In this document: positions 62,781 through 64,000 of the stretch, one piece after another
Layout of the letters: each line of letters opens with the position of its first letter
Numbering within the stretch: position 1 is the stretch's first letter
NCBI GenBank assembly: GCA_017549805.1
Contig: JAFYNJ010000009.1
Span: forward strand, 124,001-188,000
Direction: 5' to 3'
Source: Bacteroidales bacterium
Lineage (GTDB): Bacteria; Bacteroidota; Bacteroidia; Bacteroidales; F082
Length of the DNA: 64,000 nt
Made by a program: the position numbers and the translations under genes
The notes under the pieces: model-generated
Seen by the model: only the letters and a program-made list of their open reading frames with translations
Database searches by the model: none
Told to the model about the DNA's origin: nothing

Positions 62781-63245
62781 ATGAGTAACCCTACCGGAAC
62801 ATTCACTTGCAAGCTCGATTCGAAAGGCAGATTGATGCTGCCCGCCGATTTCAGGGAGCAGCTGGGAAGCCAGGCCGAAGAGGATTTCATCCTCCGTCCC
62901 GGCCTGCACGGCACCTACCTGGAGCTCTACACCGTCAGCGACTGGAATCGGCGCAGGGACATCCTGATGCAAGTCAACACTTTCGACCGCAGGAAGTTGG
63001 ACATCATGCGTAAGTACCTCGACGGGGTCAAGCGCGTGAAGCTCGATGCCAGCGGAAGAATCCAGATTCCCAAGGAACTTCTCGACCGCAGCGGTTTGGT
63101 CAAGGATATCGTCATCGACTCCATGTTCACCAACATGGAAATCTGGGACAAGACCAAGTACGACGAACGCGTCAACGAGATCAGCACCGAGGATCTGGCC
63201 AAGGGCGTCGAGGATTTGTTCTCAGGGTTGAACTTCGGTCTGTAA
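62781..63245 (+). CDS. mraZ: Transcriptional regulator MraZ
   Basis: 154 residues from ATG 62781. Two AbrB-like swapped-hairpin repeats: GTFTCKLDSKGRLMLPADFR and VKLDASGRIQIPKELLDRS. MraZ is a ring-forming DNA-binding protein that represses the division and cell-wall cluster it heads. The upstream triple GTGGG operator supports autoregulation. rsmH follows after 33 nt. Confidence 0.96.
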   Translation: MSNPTGTFTCKLDSKGRLMLPADFREQLGSQAEEDFILRPGLHGTYLELYTVSDWNRRRDILMQVNTFDRRKLDIMRKYLDGVKRVKLDASGRIQIPKELLDRSGLVKDIVIDSMFTNMEIWDKTKYDERVNEISTEDLAKGVEDLFSGLNFGL

Positions 63246-63278
63246 CCGACAAGTGCAAACTGTCAACTTCAAACTCTT

Positions 63279-64000
63279 ATGTATCATATTCCGGTGTTGT
63301 TGGAAGCGTGTATGAACGGATTGAACATCCATCCTGATGGCGTCTATGCCGACGTCACCTTCGGGGGTGGAGGTCATTCCCGTGCCATCATGGAGCGTCT
63401 CAGCACCGGACATCTGTATGCGTTCGACCAAGATGAAGATGCCGCCAAGAATGTCATCAACGACGAGCGGTTTACCTTTATTCCCCAAAACTTCAGCTAT
63501 TTCAAGAACTTCATCCAGCTGTACCACAACGGCAAGATCGACGGCATCCTCGCCGACCTCGGGGTCTCCTCGCATCAGTTCGACACGCCCGAAAAAGGCT
63601 TCTCTACCCGTTTCGAGGGCAAACTCGACATGCGCATGAGCCAGTCGAACCCCGTCGATGCCGCCACCGTGGTCAATACCTATGACCATGCCGCCCTGAC
63701 CAAGGTGCTGAGCCTCTACGGCGAGGTGCAGAACGCCCATCTGGTGGCATCCGACATCATCATGGCACGCGACAACGCGCCTATCGAGACCACCTCCCAA
63801 CTCAAGGAAGCGGTGCAAGGACGGCTCCCCCACGGACGCGAAAACAAGGTGTTGGCACAGATTTTCCAAGCCCTCCGCATCGAAGTGAACCAAGAGATGG
63901 ACGCGCTGGAGCGTTTCCTCTCGCAATGCGCCGATGTGCTCAAACCCGGCGGTCGTCTCGTAGTGCTTTCATACCACTCATTGGAAGACCGGCTGGTGAA
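63279..64000 (+). CDS. rsmH: 16S rRNA (cytosine-1402-N4) methyltransferase, 5' part
   Basis: The gene runs off the window; 240 residues are visible. It begins YHIPVLLEACMNGL and has the S-adenosylmethionine-binding stretch DVTFGGGGHS, AFDQDED, LADLGVSSHQFD, RPxDMRMSQ-type FEGKLDMRMSQSN, and VLKPGGRLVVLSYHSLEDRLV at the end. It methylates C1402 of 16S rRNA. Second gene of the dcw cluster after mraZ. Confidence 0.96.
   Translation, partial: MYHIPVLLEACMNGLNIHPDGVYADVTFGGGGHSRAIMERLSTGHLYAFDQDEDAAKNVINDERFTFIPQNFSYFKNFIQLYHNGKIDGILADLGVSSHQFDTPEKGFSTRFEGKLDMRMSQSNPVDAATVVNTYDHAALTKVLSLYGEVQNAHLVASDIIMARDNAPIETTSQLKEAVQGRLPHGRENKVLAQIFQALRIEVNQEMDALERFLSQCADVLKPGGRLVVLSYHSLEDRLV

Overview
The window comes from a member of the Bacteroidales (phylum Bacteroidota), probably an uncultured gut or oral lineage with roughly balanced GC. 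The evidence is the TAnnTTTG -7 promoter box before many genes, two C-terminal Por/type IX secretion (T9SS) sorting domains, gingipain-type C25 peptidases, a putative glycine-lipid synthesis pair, a DUF2723 membrane protein and lipoproteins with a short lipobox. No phage, insertion sequence, plasmid or CRISPR signature was seen.

Layout. (1) 1-5.4 kb: the 3' end of a Fur-family regulator, purA, an ATP-grasp enzyme and a transglutaminase-like lipoprotein. (2) 5.5-37.9 kb: a 32-kb block of very large exported proteins. It holds four C25 (gingipain-family) cysteine peptidases, an M14 zinc carboxypeptidase overlapping a Porphyromonas-type peptidylarginine deiminase, a Cthe_2159-like beta-helix adhesin, a divergent AraC regulator and a closing T9SS cargo protein. 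The same modules are reshuffled through the block: InlB-type repeats, an unnamed ~175-residue YLP/QIYTA module, nested jelly-roll insertions and C-terminal modules. The first and last proteins end in a standard type A T9SS tail. The six between end instead in a ~165-residue two-repeat 'WNWW/NWIGY' module. (3) 37.9-42.8 kb, minus strand: tRNA-Gln, rimP, nusA, infB. (4) 42.8-53.4 kb: DUF2723 protein, lgt, a GIN-barrel/ECF sigma/anti-sigma operon, a GH2 beta-mannosidase, cutC and a small lipoprotein. (5) 53.4-56.7 kb: a small accessory island with a MNT/HEPN toxin-antitoxin pair, a long structured intergenic region that could be an RNA, an EcoRI-family adenine methyltransferase, a REP-like palindromic element and a DUF262-HNH nuclease. 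(6) 56.8-64 kb: lipoprotein, mutS2, a GlsB/YeaQ-type membrane protein with a damaged start, engB, the acyltransferase pair glsB/glsA, and the start of the dcw cluster (mraZ with its operator, rsmH cut by the window end).

How the genes may work together. In Porphyromonas gingivalis, secreted gingipains cleave after Arg or Lys, a secreted M14 carboxypeptidase trims C-terminal basic residues, and PPAD deiminates the exposed C-terminal arginines. Here a comparable set sits side by side, with the carboxypeptidase and deiminase genes overlapping by ATGA. I infer an exported peptide-processing and citrullination locus, possibly surface-displayed through a sorting module that differs from the known T9SS tail. 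This is the most interesting content of the window. The structured 54.2-54.4 kb segment and the methyltransferase/DUF262-HNH pair come next.
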